Assembly: GCA_019636945.1 (NCBI GenBank)
Contig: JAHBWO010000001.1
Span: forward strand, 1-64,000
From: Nitrospira sp.
Lineage (GTDB): Bacteria; Nitrospirota; Nitrospiria; Nitrospirales; Nitrospiraceae
Length of the DNA: 64,000 bases
Direction: 5' to 3'
Shown here: in pieces, positions 18,357 through 27,930 of the stretch
Layout of the letters: each line of letters opens with the position of its first letter
Position numbering within the stretch: position 1 is the first letter of the stretch
Translations under genes and position numbers: made by a program
The notes under the pieces: generated by a model
Told to the model about the DNA's origin: nothing
What the model saw: only the letters and a program-made list of their open reading frames with translations
Databases searched by the model: none

Positions 18357-19646
18357 ATGGCTACAAAGCAGATTCCAATCGACCAGCTGATCCTCGGTAT
18401 GTATCTCGTTGGCATGGACGTTCCTTGGTATCGCACCCCCTTCCTGTCTCATAAATTTCCCATCAAAGACCTAGACACCATTCAACTCATGAAGCGTCAT
18501 GGAATCAGGATGGTGACGATCGACACCAGTAAAGGGCTTGATCTGCCATCGTGCCCCCCCCCGACCAACCCGGATACCCTCGAGCGCCACGCACAGCCGG
18601 AACCCCCTCCGCTTGACTCGGTCGCCTCTGTTGAACCAGCCCCGCCTGCGAACACGACCGCAGCCGGTGGAGTCGCGAGGCATGATGCCGGTCAGCCGCC
18701 CTCGGTCATCTATGCCCAAGCGCAGGAAGCGGTGGAGCGCATCTTCACTGATCTTGAACGTGGCATTCCTCCCTCACCCGAAGCCACCAAAGCGATCGTA
18801 TCGATCGTTCTGGAGCACGTACTCAGCGACCATGCTGCGATGGCCACTCAGCTCGCCATTCAAAAAATCAAGCAGTTTGATCGATCCCTGACGACCCATG
18901 CACTGGATACCTGCATCCTGTCGCTCATCGTGGCTCTTGAGAGCGGACTGGATCAACCGACACAGGAACTCGTTGGAATGGGGGCCTTGCTGCACGATAC
19001 GGGCTATGTGCGACTTCCTCGGAATCTCGTGCGCAAGCGAGATGAGTGCACCGGACAGGACAAGACTCTTCTGGAACAGCACTGCAAACTGGGAGTCGCC
19101 GTGCTCGCTGAACAACCGGGGATGCCTGAGGATGTCTTGCGCATCGTCAAGGAGCATCATGAGCGGAGCAATGGAAGCGGCTTTCCTGCCGCCCTCCAGC
19201 ACGACCAAACTTCGCAGCTCGCACAGATTGTCGGTATCGTCGACTATTACGACGGCATGGTGAGCCGACGTGGTACACGCCCCTCCATGATGCCTCATGA
19301 CGCCGTTCGACAACTGTTTCTGGCCGGAGAGCGAGGCCAATTCGAGAAAGCTCTCGTGGAACTGATGATTCGAAGCATCGGCGTCTACCCTGTGGGAAGT
19401 TTGGTCAGACTCAATACTGGAGAACAAGCGGTGGTCGTGGGAGTCAACCCGCATCAACGACTCAAACCACTCGTCAAAATCACGACCGACCCACAGGGAG
19501 GCTCCTACCCCACACCGATCGCGGTGGATCTCGCTGCACCATCTGCAGACCACACGGTACGTTCCGTCCTCCGTGTGCTCGATCCCACTCGTGAACGAGT
19601 CAACATCGGTATTCACCTGGATAATTCCGACTTGCGAGCCGCGTAA
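18357..19646 (+). CDS. DUF3391 plus HD-GYP-type domain protein
   Basis: A 429-residue protein. Residues 1-60 match the DUF3391 N-terminal domain (QLILGMYLVGMDVPW). A Pro/Ala-rich linker runs about 64-115, and the HD-GYP domain spans about 140-330. Metal-site residues are present: His181, the HD pair 213-214 (LLHDTGYV) and HH 267-268. The signature reads HHERSNGSGFP where active c-di-GMP phosphodiesterases have HHExxDGxGYP, so activity may be altered. The product presumably hydrolyses or senses c-di-GMP. Its TAA stop overlaps the ATG of the downstream kinase (TAATG), so the two are coupled. A sigma28 motif upstream ties it to the flagellar regulon. Confidence 0.85.
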   Translation: MATKQIPIDQLILGMYLVGMDVPWYRTPFLSHKFPIKDLDTIQLMKRHGIRMVTIDTSKGLDLPSCPPPTNPDTLERHAQPEPPPLDSVASVEPAPPANTTAAGGVARHDAGQPPSVIYAQAQEAVERIFTDLERGIPPSPEATKAIVSIVLEHVLSDHAAMATQLAIQKIKQFDRSLTTHALDTCILSLIVALESGLDQPTQELVGMGALLHDTGYVRLPRNLVRKRDECTGQDKTLLEQHCKLGVAVLAEQPGMPEDVLRIVKEHHERSNGSGFPAALQHDQTSQLAQIVGIVDYYDGMVSRRGTRPSMMPHDAVRQLFLAGERGQFEKALVELMIRSIGVYPVGSLVRLNTGEQAVVVGVNPHQRLKPLVKITTDPQGGSYPTPIAVDLAAPSADHTVRSVLRVLDPTRERVNIGIHLDNSDLRAA

Positions 19647-22567
19647 TGCCGCGATCCCAGAAAAAGCATGAACCATCCCGCCGTCGGGCGGCAATCGACT
19701 CGTGGCACATTCCCAACATTGCCGACCTACTTGAGGGCCTGCCGATCGGGGCCCTTCTCCTCAACCCGGACCTCACGATTCTCGCCGTCAACCGGGAAGC
19801 ACGCCGGTTCCTCGGACCACGATCACGGCTTCCGATGAAACAATCTTTTCCCGACTTCTGGTCGACGCTCACGTCGTCCGATGCCGACATGATCACGGCA
19901 CAACTGACCAGAGTCTTACGAAGCGGTCATCCAATTGCCTCGAGACAACAGCTCCATATGAAACGAACGGGCGCCCTCATTCCAGTCGAATGGACATGCA
20001 CCCCCAACATGGTCGGTGACGTCACGGTGCTGATGATCTGCGTCCGGGACTTGTCTCAAGAAATGGAGGTCAAACAGGAGCGCGACCGCCTCGCCGCCAT
20101 TGCGCATGAAAGTCCCTCACCCATGATCGAATTGGACCGACATGGCAGCCTCCTGTATGCCAACCCTGCCATGATCTCGTTGCTCTCTCGATTCGGCTAT
20201 AGCCTCGAAGGATTTCCCAGTGTGGCACCCACGCAGCTCATGACGATCATCCAGCGATGCCTGTCAACCGGCCAAATCCTGCACGGAGAAGACGTCCGGC
20301 TTCCCAAAGCCAGTTTTTCATGGACATTTTGTCCGGTCCTCCCTCACGGAGTCGTCCGTGGGTACGCAACGGATCTGACTACCGTCTACACGACACAACA
20401 GGCACTCCAGGAAACCGCCTCTCAACTTAGTGAGAGCAATCAACGCCTCGATCAGGCGCTTGAAAAGGCGACGGAGTCCGCACGCGTGAAGTCCGCATTC
20501 TTAGCCACGGTCAGTCATGAACTGCGTACACCCATGAACGGGGTGATCGGCATGACGAGCCTGCTCATGGAGACTCCGTTGACGCCTGAACAACACTCGT
20601 ACGCTGAGACCATTCGCCAGTGCGGCGAAGCCCTCTTGCAGTTGATCAATGACGTGCTGGAATGCAGCAAAATCGAAGCCGGGAAACTGGAGTTAGAGTG
20701 CCTGGAGTTCAATCTGAGAACCACGGTTGAACAGGTGCTCGCACAGTTTGCCGAGCGGGCAGAGACGAAAGGAATCGAACTTACAGGACTGGTACACGCG
20801 GCCGTTCCTACAGGGCTAAAAGGAGACCCGGGACGCCTCCGGCAGGTTCTCACCAATCTGGTTGCGAATGCCGTAAAATTTACGGACAAAGGTGATGTGG
20901 CGCTCCAAGCGTATCTTGAGGAAGACCTCACGGATACCGCAGTGATCAGATTCGAAGTCACTGACAGCGGAATCGGCATGAGTTCGGCGACACTCGACAA
21001 GCTCTTCCGCCCGTTCGTTCAAGCAGACAGCTCGACGACAAGAAAATACGGGGGGACCGGCCTGGGCCTCTCGATTTCAAAGCAGCTGGTGGAGTTGATG
21101 GGAGGTCAGATTGGTGTCCGGAGTATCGAAGGTCACGGAAGTACCTTTTGGTGTACGGCACGCTTTCAGAAACAAGCTGGCTCGCCCCGTGCCATTCTTC
21201 CATCCGGTGAGCTCGCAGGAAAACGGGTCCTGATTGTCGACGACAATGAATCGAACCGGATGATTCTCCACCATCTTGTTTCCGGATGGGGGATGGTCGA
21301 CGACCTGGCCGAAGACGCCGAATCCGCTTGGCACCGTATGACAGAGGCCAACCAGAGAGGAACGCCATACGATCTCGCCATTTTGGACGTCGTCATGCCT
21401 GGAAAGGACGGCTTACAGCTCGCGCGCGAGTTCAACAGTCATCCAGAGCAGTCTCACACACGCCTTGTGGTCATGACATCCATTCTCCAGCGCGGGCACG
21501 CTGAACAGGCCCGATCATCCGGTGCAATGGGCTACCTCCCCAAGCCTGTTCGTCACGACGAGCTACGAGAGTGTCTCAGAACCGTTCTTGGGATGCAGGA
21601 TGACCAAGAACGGATAACCGAGCAGAGCGGTTCGATTGTCCCACAGCTGGTCACGCGACATACCGTTGCCGAGAACGTTCAACATCAACATGTGCTGGTG
21701 GTAGAGGATAATATTGTCAACCAGAAGCTTGCCGTGCGGATGGTCGAGAAGCTTGGTTACCGACCGGATGTCGTCGATAACGGGCAGGAGGCCTTGGCAG
21801 CTTTGACCAAAGGGCGATATGCCGCCATCCTGATGGACTGTCAGATGCCCCTCATGGACGGCTTTGAGACGACCCGAATCATTCGTGAACGCGAGGCATC
21901 CGCCACGCTGTCGCATTTCGAGTTGCAGCTTTCAGAGTCTGGGCCGGACAAGGTAGGCGGCCAACAGGAACCCTACAGCCCGCCACCTGACACTCGCCGA
22001 CATATACCGATCATCGCCGTCACCGCCAATGCCATGCAGGGCGATCGTGAACGCTGCTTAGCCGCCGGCATGGACGACTACCTCTCGAAGCCGATCAAGC
22101 TCGACGAACTACGGGCCGCACTCGCGCGCTGGACACCCGCCCCACCTGAGAAGGTCCATCCGATCAAGCCGGTACTCCCTCCGGGCACAACCGATCCTGC
22201 CCGAGGCATTTTCGATCACGCACAGATGTATCAGAATATTGGGAGTGACACTGAGTTGTTTGGCCAACTCATCCGTCTCTTTTTGGATCGGTATCAAACG
22301 ATGCTGGCCGACATTCGAACGGCTCTGGCTGATGGCAATTCGTCGGCCGTCGAGCGATCAGCACACACCTTTAAAGGAACTGCAGGAAATCTCTGTGCTT
22401 CAGAGGTCGGATTGATCGCCAGTCGTCTCGAGGCAGTCGGCCGCCTTCAAGCGCTTCACGATGCGCCCCCTGTGTACGCACAACTTGAGATCGAAGTCGC
22501 GCGACTGGTCCAAGTACTGGAATCCTATCGCAATGGGTACCCTGCCCTCACGAAGGCTGCGGCCTAA
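19646..22567 (+). CDS. Soluble hybrid histidine kinase PAS-PAS-HisKA-HATPase-REC-REC-Hpt
   Basis: A 973-residue protein with no clear membrane segment. PAS-like domains span about 25-135 and 150-245, followed by a coiled coil to about 280. The phospho-acceptor His291 is in ATVSHELRTPMNGVIG. The ATPase domain (NLVANAVKFTDKG, GGTGLGLSISK) reaches about 515. Receiver 1 starts near 529 (VLIVDDNESNRM, LAILDVVMPGKDG) and receiver 2 near 682 (VLVVEDNIVNQK, ILMDCQMPLMDG). An Hpt domain near 865-960 has RSAHTFKGTAGNL. It forms a complete internal phosphorelay. It is translationally coupled to the HD-GYP gene, so the pair likely forms one signalling unit. The output partner is not apparent here; the REC-FliH fusion is one speculative candidate. 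Confidence 0.9.
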   Translation: MPRSQKKHEPSRRRAAIDSWHIPNIADLLEGLPIGALLLNPDLTILAVNREARRFLGPRSRLPMKQSFPDFWSTLTSSDADMITAQLTRVLRSGHPIASRQQLHMKRTGALIPVEWTCTPNMVGDVTVLMICVRDLSQEMEVKQERDRLAAIAHESPSPMIELDRHGSLLYANPAMISLLSRFGYSLEGFPSVAPTQLMTIIQRCLSTGQILHGEDVRLPKASFSWTFCPVLPHGVVRGYATDLTTVYTTQQALQETASQLSESNQRLDQALEKATESARVKSAFLATVSHELRTPMNGVIGMTSLLMETPLTPEQHSYAETIRQCGEALLQLINDVLECSKIEAGKLELECLEFNLRTTVEQVLAQFAERAETKGIELTGLVHAAVPTGLKGDPGRLRQVLTNLVANAVKFTDKGDVALQAYLEEDLTDTAVIRFEVTDSGIGMSSATLDKLFRPFVQADSSTTRKYGGTGLGLSISKQLVELMGGQIGVRSIEGHGSTFWCTARFQKQAGSPRAILPSGELAGKRVLIVDDNESNRMILHHLVSGWGMVDDLAEDAESAWHRMTEANQRGTPYDLAILDVVMPGKDGLQLAREFNSHPEQSHTRLVVMTSILQRGHAEQARSSGAMGYLPKPVRHDELRECLRTVLGMQDDQERITEQSGSIVPQLVTRHTVAENVQHQHVLVVEDNIVNQKLAVRMVEKLGYRPDVVDNGQEALAALTKGRYAAILMDCQMPLMDGFETTRIIREREASATLSHFELQLSESGPDKVGGQQEPYSPPPDTRRHIPIIAVTANAMQGDRERCLAAGMDDYLSKPIKLDELRAALARWTPAPPEKVHPIKPVLPPGTTDPARGIFDHAQMYQNIGSDTELFGQLIRLFLDRYQTMLADIRTALADGNSSAVERSAHTFKGTAGNLCASEVGLIASRLEAVGRLQALHDAPPVYAQLEIEVARLVQVLESYRNGYPALTKAAA

Positions 22568-22661
22568 TCCATGATATTGACGAGCACCGCTTCTGCAAGC
22601 ACCACGACACACCTACGATAATGTTCGTCGTTTGGTGCGTGGTTTCACGTTGCAAGTTCAA

Positions 22662-22711
22662 CGTTTCAAGCTGTGCACCAATCTCAAACCTGAAGCACAA
22701 AACTTGAAACG
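22662..22711. terminator. Inverted repeat between convergent genes
   Basis: CGTTTCAAGCTGTGC at 22662-22676 is imperfectly complementary to GCACAAAACTTGAAACG at 22695-22711, with an 18-base loop. It lies between the stop codons of the hybrid kinase (plus) and FliW (minus), so it could act as a shared terminator. It also looks like a degenerate relative of the intergenic repeats at 32515, 40928 and 48744. Confidence 0.4.
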
Positions 22712-22719
22712 TATACTTC

Positions 22720-23202
22720 TTAGGCAGGACACTTTGCGGCAGCCCGTGGCCCTATGGAGAGTGATGGTTGGGAGGACGATCCAGGGAACAGCGCAAACCG
22801 AGTAGGATATTCCTCAGAGAGTACCAGCTGTGTACCCAATCTCGTCTTGTGACTCATGACCAGCGGCCCCCGTAGATTTGCCGTAATGTGAGCTGGATCA
22901 TCGGAGGGAATCGTCAGGATCACGGCCAATGCCAGATCCTCATCTTTCCCGTGATTCATTTCGGCCACAATATCGGCTGGCACAGTGACATGATAGTCAG
23001 CATGGAATATGGCTGGATCAAGGATCACGAAGGCCAGCCCAGGTTCATCGATCGACTGGAGCCATTTAAACGGAGCCTCCGTGTCATGATCGAGAATGAC
23101 GTACCGTTGGGAATCCGGAAATCCCAACAAACCGGCTGGAAATCGGATAATGCTGTCGTCGGCAACATCAAATGACCCAAATCTGGTCGATCTGCACTTC
23201 AT
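22720..23202 (-). CDS. fliW: Flagellar assembly factor FliW
   Basis: A 160-residue protein. The start at 23202 is chosen for the AAGGATG site just upstream; a longer form would run into csrA. The FliW signature IRFPAGLLGFPDSQRYVIL is near the N-terminus and FAVILDP follows. FliW binds CsrA and relieves repression of flagellin mRNA, and binds flagellin itself, setting flagellin homeostasis. It sits directly after csrA, the usual csrA-fliW pair, at the end of the flgM-flgN-flgK-flgL run. Confidence 0.92.
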   Translation of the reverse strand: MKCRSTRFGSFDVADDSIIRFPAGLLGFPDSQRYVILDHDTEAPFKWLQSIDEPGLAFVILDPAIFHADYHVTVPADIVAEMNHGKDEDLALAVILTIPSDDPAHITANLRGPLVMSHKTRLGTQLVLSEEYPTRFALFPGSSSQPSLSIGPRAAAKCPA

Positions 23203-23212
23203 CTGGACATCC

Positions 23213-23458
23213 TTATGAGACCATTCCACGTTTTCCGGGAATCAGTCGACGAAACGCATCGAGAGGAACGGCTTGGGTTTTGGCCGCCAATCGATTCTCT
23301 TCCTGAATCCGTGTATAGACTTCTTCCCGATGAACTGCGACCGCCGAAGGAGCTTCAATCCCCAAACGAACTTGCCCGCTTTTCAGGCCAAGTACGACGA
23401 CTCTGATATCAGGGCCGATCGTGACACTTTCTCCGCATCGACGAGTCAGTACCAGCAT
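23213..23458 (-). CDS. csrA: Carbon storage regulator CsrA
   Basis: An 81-residue protein starting [15 protein letters not shown] with [19 protein letters not shown], the full CsrA core that binds GGA motifs in mRNA leaders. It is longer than the enteric 61-residue protein by a C-terminal tail, as in other FliW-containing phyla. It is followed 11 bp later by fliW, its antagonist. Confidence 0.95.
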   Translation of the reverse strand: MLVLTRRCGESVTIGPDIRVVVLGLKSGQVRLGIEAPSAVAVHREEVYTRIQEENRLAAKTQAVPLDAFRRLIPGKRGMVS

Positions 23459-23530
23459 ACCTGCCTTCCTTGGCCAAATAGTTCTGCAGCGTACTATCGG
23501 TCACGGCTCCCACAAACTTGAGCAGCCGTC

Positions 23531-25300
23531 CTAACGCAGGTACTTGAGGAGAGTATTGTCGAAGATCCGACCAAGCGTTGCCCCTGCGGCTTGAATCGCG
23601 TACTCTTGCAGCGTCAACTCCGAGATTGTGCGTGCCAGATCAATGTCCTCGAATGACGACAGCGTATTGGTGGCCAGCTCCTTGGCCTCGTCCAAGGCCA
23701 AGGACGTCGACTCCAAGCGGTTCGTCAGCGCACCAACGTCTCCCTGTGCGGCCCCGACTTGGCTGATCGCACGGTCCAGACTATCCAAGCTCTCAATGAT
23801 CCCCGCTTTGAAGTTTCCTCGAAGTGCAGCCAGAAGTTGTTGTACCGTATCAAAGAGGTTCACGTCGGAACCGCTGAAGACTTCATCCCCGCGCACCGTG
23901 GTGCCGACAATCTCCCCGTCAGCCACTTCAATCTGTTGGCTGCCTGCATCTCCAGCATAGCGGGTATGTGCGCTCACGTGAAACAGATCTCCTGCAGCCG
24001 GTGCAGACGTGCTGTGAGTGATTCGGAATTGGATTCCATCAAATGTAATCGGAGCACCCGCCGTATACGATTGGTTGGCGAGCACCGTTTGGGGAGCCAC
24101 GGCAAGAGTAAATCGATCGCCGGTGACGGGCCCGCTCCCCTGGGTGTTGGAAAGCACGACACGAACACCCTCGAATTCGATGGCGCCACCGGACACATAC
24201 ACATTGCCGGTTGAAAGCGTTGCACCCGTGGTGGTGTTTCGCACGGAATACTGAGATGCTGACGTAAACTGTATTTCGTACGTGTCGAGTGTAATCTGTT
24301 GCGGATCAACGATACCAGCATCGGAAACACCCACCCGTCCGGCATTGGCAGAGTGCGGCGTGACCGGGAGAGGAGTCGAAACATTGACGACATCGAACGT
24401 TGTTGCCCCAGTAAATCGAACAATGTAGTTGTCATAGGAGGTCGTACTTGGATTCAGGACTTGTCCCTGAGAAATCAAGCCTCCCCCACTGTTTGTCGAG
24501 GCCACGTGAGTCGCCACCGTCGTCGCAAATGTCGCCCCACCGTTCCCGGAACTCCCTCCGTTGAATCCAAGCAGCGTGCGGGCCGCCCCACCGAAGACAT
24601 CCACCGTTGAGCTTGCGCCCTCAGAATTGGACACAATGACAAGACGCGCATCCTCATACCGGACAGACACGCTCTTATCCGCAGCGGCTAACGTGGTATC
24701 GGCATTGATTCGGCTCTGTACTCGCGCAGCTAGTTCAGGACCGGTCAACGTCTCAGTGCCTCCGGTCAAATCAATCGTGCCGGAGGTCACCCCATCCACC
24801 GTCACCGTCAGCGTATCTGTCGCCGCATTCGTGAGCGTCACGGGCGTGGACAGCGTCAATCCCGCAGCAAAACCATGACGGCTTGTCCCGCCAAAAACCG
24901 CTTGATTCTCATCGTATTCGGCATTGCCTAGTTGAAGGAGGTGTTGGAGCAGCGCCTTGACTTCTTGCCCGCCAGCGGCTCGCTCCGCTGCGCCATTGGT
25001 ATCAGATGCATACTGAACTGCCAATTGTCTCACGCGTGAGAGGGTCGAAGTCGTGCCCTGCAACGCCGTATCGGCCAGATCCAGTCGGACAGTCGCCGAA
25101 GAAATATTTCGAAGATGCTGCTCCAGTCTCGCGAGTGTCGCTTTTTCTCCGACGATCCGATGGAATCGCCCAGGATCATCGGACGGCTGCAACACCTGCT
25201 TGCCGGTCGCAAGATGTTCCTGCAATTGCAGCGCTCGTGATCGAGACCGCTGATAACTGTTGACAAGGAATCCAAAGACCTGTTGTTCCGTCACGCGCAT
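23531..25300 (-). CDS. flgL: Hook-filament junction protein FlgL (HAP3)
   Basis: A 589-residue FlgL. The N-terminal D0/D1 helix (MRVTEQQVFGFLVNSYQRSR, then QPSDDPG) and C-terminal helix (FEDIDLARTISELTLQEYA) are flagellin-like. It is far longer than the roughly 320-residue enteric FlgL because of a large central beta-rich insert. One block near residue 160 (TLTVTVDGVTSGTIDL to SKSVSVRY-like strands) is shared with FlgK in this operon. It follows flgK by 15 bp. It forms the second junction ring at the hook tip, exported by the flagellar type III system with FlgN as the likely chaperone. Confidence 0.93.
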   Translation of the reverse strand: MRVTEQQVFGFLVNSYQRSRSRALQLQEHLATGKQVLQPSDDPGRFHRIVGEKATLARLEQHLRNISSATVRLDLADTALQGTTSTLSRVRQLAVQYASDTNGAAERAAGGQEVKALLQHLLQLGNAEYDENQAVFGGTSRHGFAAGLTLSTPVTLTNAATDTLTVTVDGVTSGTIDLTGGTETLTGPELAARVQSRINADTTLAAADKSVSVRYEDARLVIVSNSEGASSTVDVFGGAARTLLGFNGGSSGNGGATFATTVATHVASTNSGGGLISQGQVLNPSTTSYDNYIVRFTGATTFDVVNVSTPLPVTPHSANAGRVGVSDAGIVDPQQITLDTYEIQFTSASQYSVRNTTTGATLSTGNVYVSGGAIEFEGVRVVLSNTQGSGPVTGDRFTLAVAPQTVLANQSYTAGAPITFDGIQFRITHSTSAPAAGDLFHVSAHTRYAGDAGSQQIEVADGEIVGTTVRGDEVFSGSDVNLFDTVQQLLAALRGNFKAGIIESLDSLDRAISQVGAAQGDVGALTNRLESTSLALDEAKELATNTLSSFEDIDLARTISELTLQEYAIQAAGATLGRIFDNTLLKYLR

Positions 25301-25315
25301 GGCGCACTCCTTGGC

Positions 25316-27340
25316 TTATCGCTTGAGCGAAATCAAGGTCGACATCATTTCATCGGCTGCGACGATCATACGCGAAGCAGCTTCGAACGCTCGTTGAAAC
25401 TTAAGAAGATTGACTAGCTCTTCATCAAGTGAGACACCAGACACCTGGGAGTGAAAGTTTTGGAGCTGTTCTTGGCGGATTTCCTCTGTATCCAGTCGCT
25501 GTGTGGCAACCTGGGATGCGACTCCCAGATCTGCCGTCGTCTTACGATAGGAATCGAGGAGAGTTGCGTTATCGAGACTTGTGATGGTCCTCGATTGCAG
25601 GGCAACGAGGTTGAGGCCGTTCTGATTGTTCCCCGGCACACCCGCTCGTGTGGACGAGAGGGCAAGTTTCGAGGGATCGGACAGCGCAACAAGAATGTCT
25701 CTCGCCGCATTCTCTCGAGAGTTGAACGCCAAAACATCGTTGGCCGCCGGCACTCCTGATACCGTGACGGCAACACCGTCAACATGAAACGTCTGGGGAC
25801 CGCTGTAGGTGCCGGAAGCTGCGGTGGCCGTTCCCCCAGAGAGGCCGAGCCCCGCTCTTGCCGTCCCACCGGTGACGTCGACAGCGCTTGCACCGCCGGC
25901 TGAATTGGAGCGCAAGACGAACCGGTTCGTCGTACTGTCAAAATTTACCGTGACGCGTTGGCCCGCTGCCGTCAGCGTCGAATCCGCGTTGATTTTGTCC
26001 TGCAGCTCAGCCGCCAATGCGCTTCCGGATGTATAGGGAAGACCTGGGGATGCGGCTCCGTTGAGGGTAATGGTCCCTGACGTAGTCCCGTCGATCGACA
26101 CGACCAGCGTGTCATTGACCCCGGAGACAATGTTCAACGGAGCATCCACTGTCGGCGGAGTAATGGCTGTTCCGGTGTAATTCCCATGAATTCCAGCGCC
26201 CGTTGTCGCATCGACAATTGTATAGCTGGTTGTGCCGCTGAACCGAACTTCGTAATCATGAAATGTCAGGTAGCTCGGCGCCGTGATGACTCCGTTGCCG
26301 ATCGAGCTGGACCCAGTATTTGTCGCAGGCGCGTTTGTCGTGACCGACAATCCCGAGAAGAGATCATTCCCGGTGGAGCCATCCAGGCCATATCCCACGC
26401 GGTGGAGTTGGTTCACCTCATTGATCAACGATCCGGCCAGTGCATCGATACCCCGCTGAACCGACGGAATGGATTGGTCTCGAACATTGAGCAGTCCACG
26501 AAGACGTCCGGTTGAAATCAAGTCGCTAATGATCGCCGGTTGCGTTCCCCCGATATCGTAGCCGATTTCCAGAAGACCATCGTTGTCCGTCGATTCGACT
26601 CCGACCAAGTTGCGAGTCGTCTCCTGATCAACAAGCACAAGACCACGAGCGGTGAAGACCGAGATGGTGCCGTCTGAGCGGTCGAGTGTGAAAACTTCGA
26701 CTCTTGTCGCCAACTCATTGACGGCAAGATCTCGTTGATCGCGCAAGTCATTGGCATTCTGCCCGCTCACTTCAGCCGACTTTATTTGGGTATTGAACTG
26801 TGCAATCTTTGCGGTCAACGTATTGACCTCGTTAATCGTCACCCCGACCTGGACATCGATCGCTCGACGAGTTTCAACCAAGTCCGTATTGATCTGATGA
26901 AACGCTCCGGCCAAGGTTGCCGCTCTCCCCAACACCACCGAGCGTGAGGAGACCTGTGAAGGTGTGGTCGTCGCATCCTGCAACGACTTAAACAACTCGT
27001 TGAGCTTTCCCGAGAGCCCCTGACCTCGAGCGTCTCCGAAGAGGCTCTCCAGTCGATTTAACTCATCTCGGAGCACGGTGAATTGCCCAAGATCCTCATG
27101 AGACTCCATCACCTCGCGGTTCAGAAAGACATCCACGGCTCGCCGGATTTCGGCGATTCTGACACCCGTCCCGACTTGCCCTGGGCTTCCATCGGCCGGC
27201 CGTTCTTCGGTCAGGATGACTTGTTGTCTGGAGAAACCCGGAGTATTGACATTACCGATGTTGTGGCCCGTGACGGTGAGTCCCTGTTGTGCGGTAAACA
27301 GGGCCGTCTTGGCGATGTCCATTAATGCACTCAGTCCCAT
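25316..27340 (-). CDS. flgK: Hook-associated protein FlgK (HAP1)
   Basis: A 674-residue FlgK. The N-terminus has the rod/hook signature (GLTVTGHNIGNVNTPGFSRQ) and the C-terminus the conserved SLDEELVNLLKFQRAFEAASR. The middle carries several inserts, including a block around residues 405-510 with TLVVSIDGTTSGTITL that matches a block in FlgL. It is the first junction protein between hook and filament. It lies 6 bp after flgN, its expected export chaperone gene. Confidence 0.95.
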   Translation of the reverse strand: MGLSALMDIAKTALFTAQQGLTVTGHNIGNVNTPGFSRQQVILTEERPADGSPGQVGTGVRIAEIRRAVDVFLNREVMESHEDLGQFTVLRDELNRLESLFGDARGQGLSGKLNELFKSLQDATTTPSQVSSRSVVLGRAATLAGAFHQINTDLVETRRAIDVQVGVTINEVNTLTAKIAQFNTQIKSAEVSGQNANDLRDQRDLAVNELATRVEVFTLDRSDGTISVFTARGLVLVDQETTRNLVGVESTDNDGLLEIGYDIGGTQPAIISDLISTGRLRGLLNVRDQSIPSVQRGIDALAGSLINEVNQLHRVGYGLDGSTGNDLFSGLSVTTNAPATNTGSSSIGNGVITAPSYLTFHDYEVRFSGTTSYTIVDATTGAGIHGNYTGTAITPPTVDAPLNIVSGVNDTLVVSIDGTTSGTITLNGAASPGLPYTSGSALAAELQDKINADSTLTAAGQRVTVNFDSTTNRFVLRSNSAGGASAVDVTGGTARAGLGLSGGTATAASGTYSGPQTFHVDGVAVTVSGVPAANDVLAFNSRENAARDILVALSDPSKLALSSTRAGVPGNNQNGLNLVALQSRTITSLDNATLLDSYRKTTADLGVASQVATQRLDTEEIRQEQLQNFHSQVSGVSLDEELVNLLKFQRAFEAASRMIVAADEMMSTLISLKR

Positions 27341-27346
27341 TGATCG

Positions 27347-27874
27347 TCACCCCTGCCGCCTGATGACGGCTGCCGGCACATGGTGCTGCTGTCGGGAGCC
27401 CGACTCAGAATAGAGATCTCCTTCTGGCAATGCCTGCCGGTGCGCTTCCAGCGCTCGAACGAGAAACGACTGAACGCTATGGATCAGGACCTGATTGACG
27501 GCAATATCCTGTTTGACCGCCCGAACCTTTTCAGCCAGTCGCTCATACTGCTCCAGAATGACCCCAGCCTGTGGGCTTTGAACTCGGTGGAGTATGTCAA
27601 TCATCGTTCGATTGGCCAGCGGCACCTGATAGGTATGTGCGAGGTCGTCAAGCAGCAGATCGAGCTCGTCTTTCAGACGGTGAAGGGACTCCAGGATCGA
27701 GATCCTGGATTGGTTGATCGAAAGGAATTCGTCGAGTGCCATACGCTTGATGGCATCACGTTCCTGAACAATATTCTGCGCGAGGAGATCACAGTGAGCT
27801 GATTCACGAGCGAGGATAGAGGGTAACTGCTCGAGAGAGATTGAAGCATTCACGATCGGAACCTGCCCATCCAT
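27347..27874 (-). CDS. flgN: FlgN-like export chaperone
   Basis: A 175-residue, mostly alpha-helical protein in the position of FlgN, between flgM and flgK. A weakly conserved FlgN pattern is visible (LEQLPSILARESAHCDLLAQNIVQ, ILESLHRLKDELDLLLDDLA; quoted here in parts). FlgN keeps FlgK and FlgL unfolded for export. The start is uncertain: ATG at 27874 is given, but a TTG at 27886 is in frame with a closer GGA site. The call rests largely on synteny and helix pattern. Confidence 0.75.
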   Translation of the reverse strand: MDGQVPIVNASISLEQLPSILARESAHCDLLAQNIVQERDAIKRMALDEFLSINQSRISILESLHRLKDELDLLLDDLAHTYQVPLANRTMIDILHRVQSPQAGVILEQYERLAEKVRAVKQDIAVNQVLIHSVQSFLVRALEAHRQALPEGDLYSESGSRQQHHVPAAVIRRQG

Positions 27875-27930
27875 GGACCAGATCAAGGATCCGTTGCGCT
27901 GTCGACTCGACGGAGGTGGATTCTAACTGC

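Noticed and set aside
18774-19694. Minus-strand frame of 306 codons
   Set aside because: It is the complement of the HD-GYP gene and lacks recognisable features.
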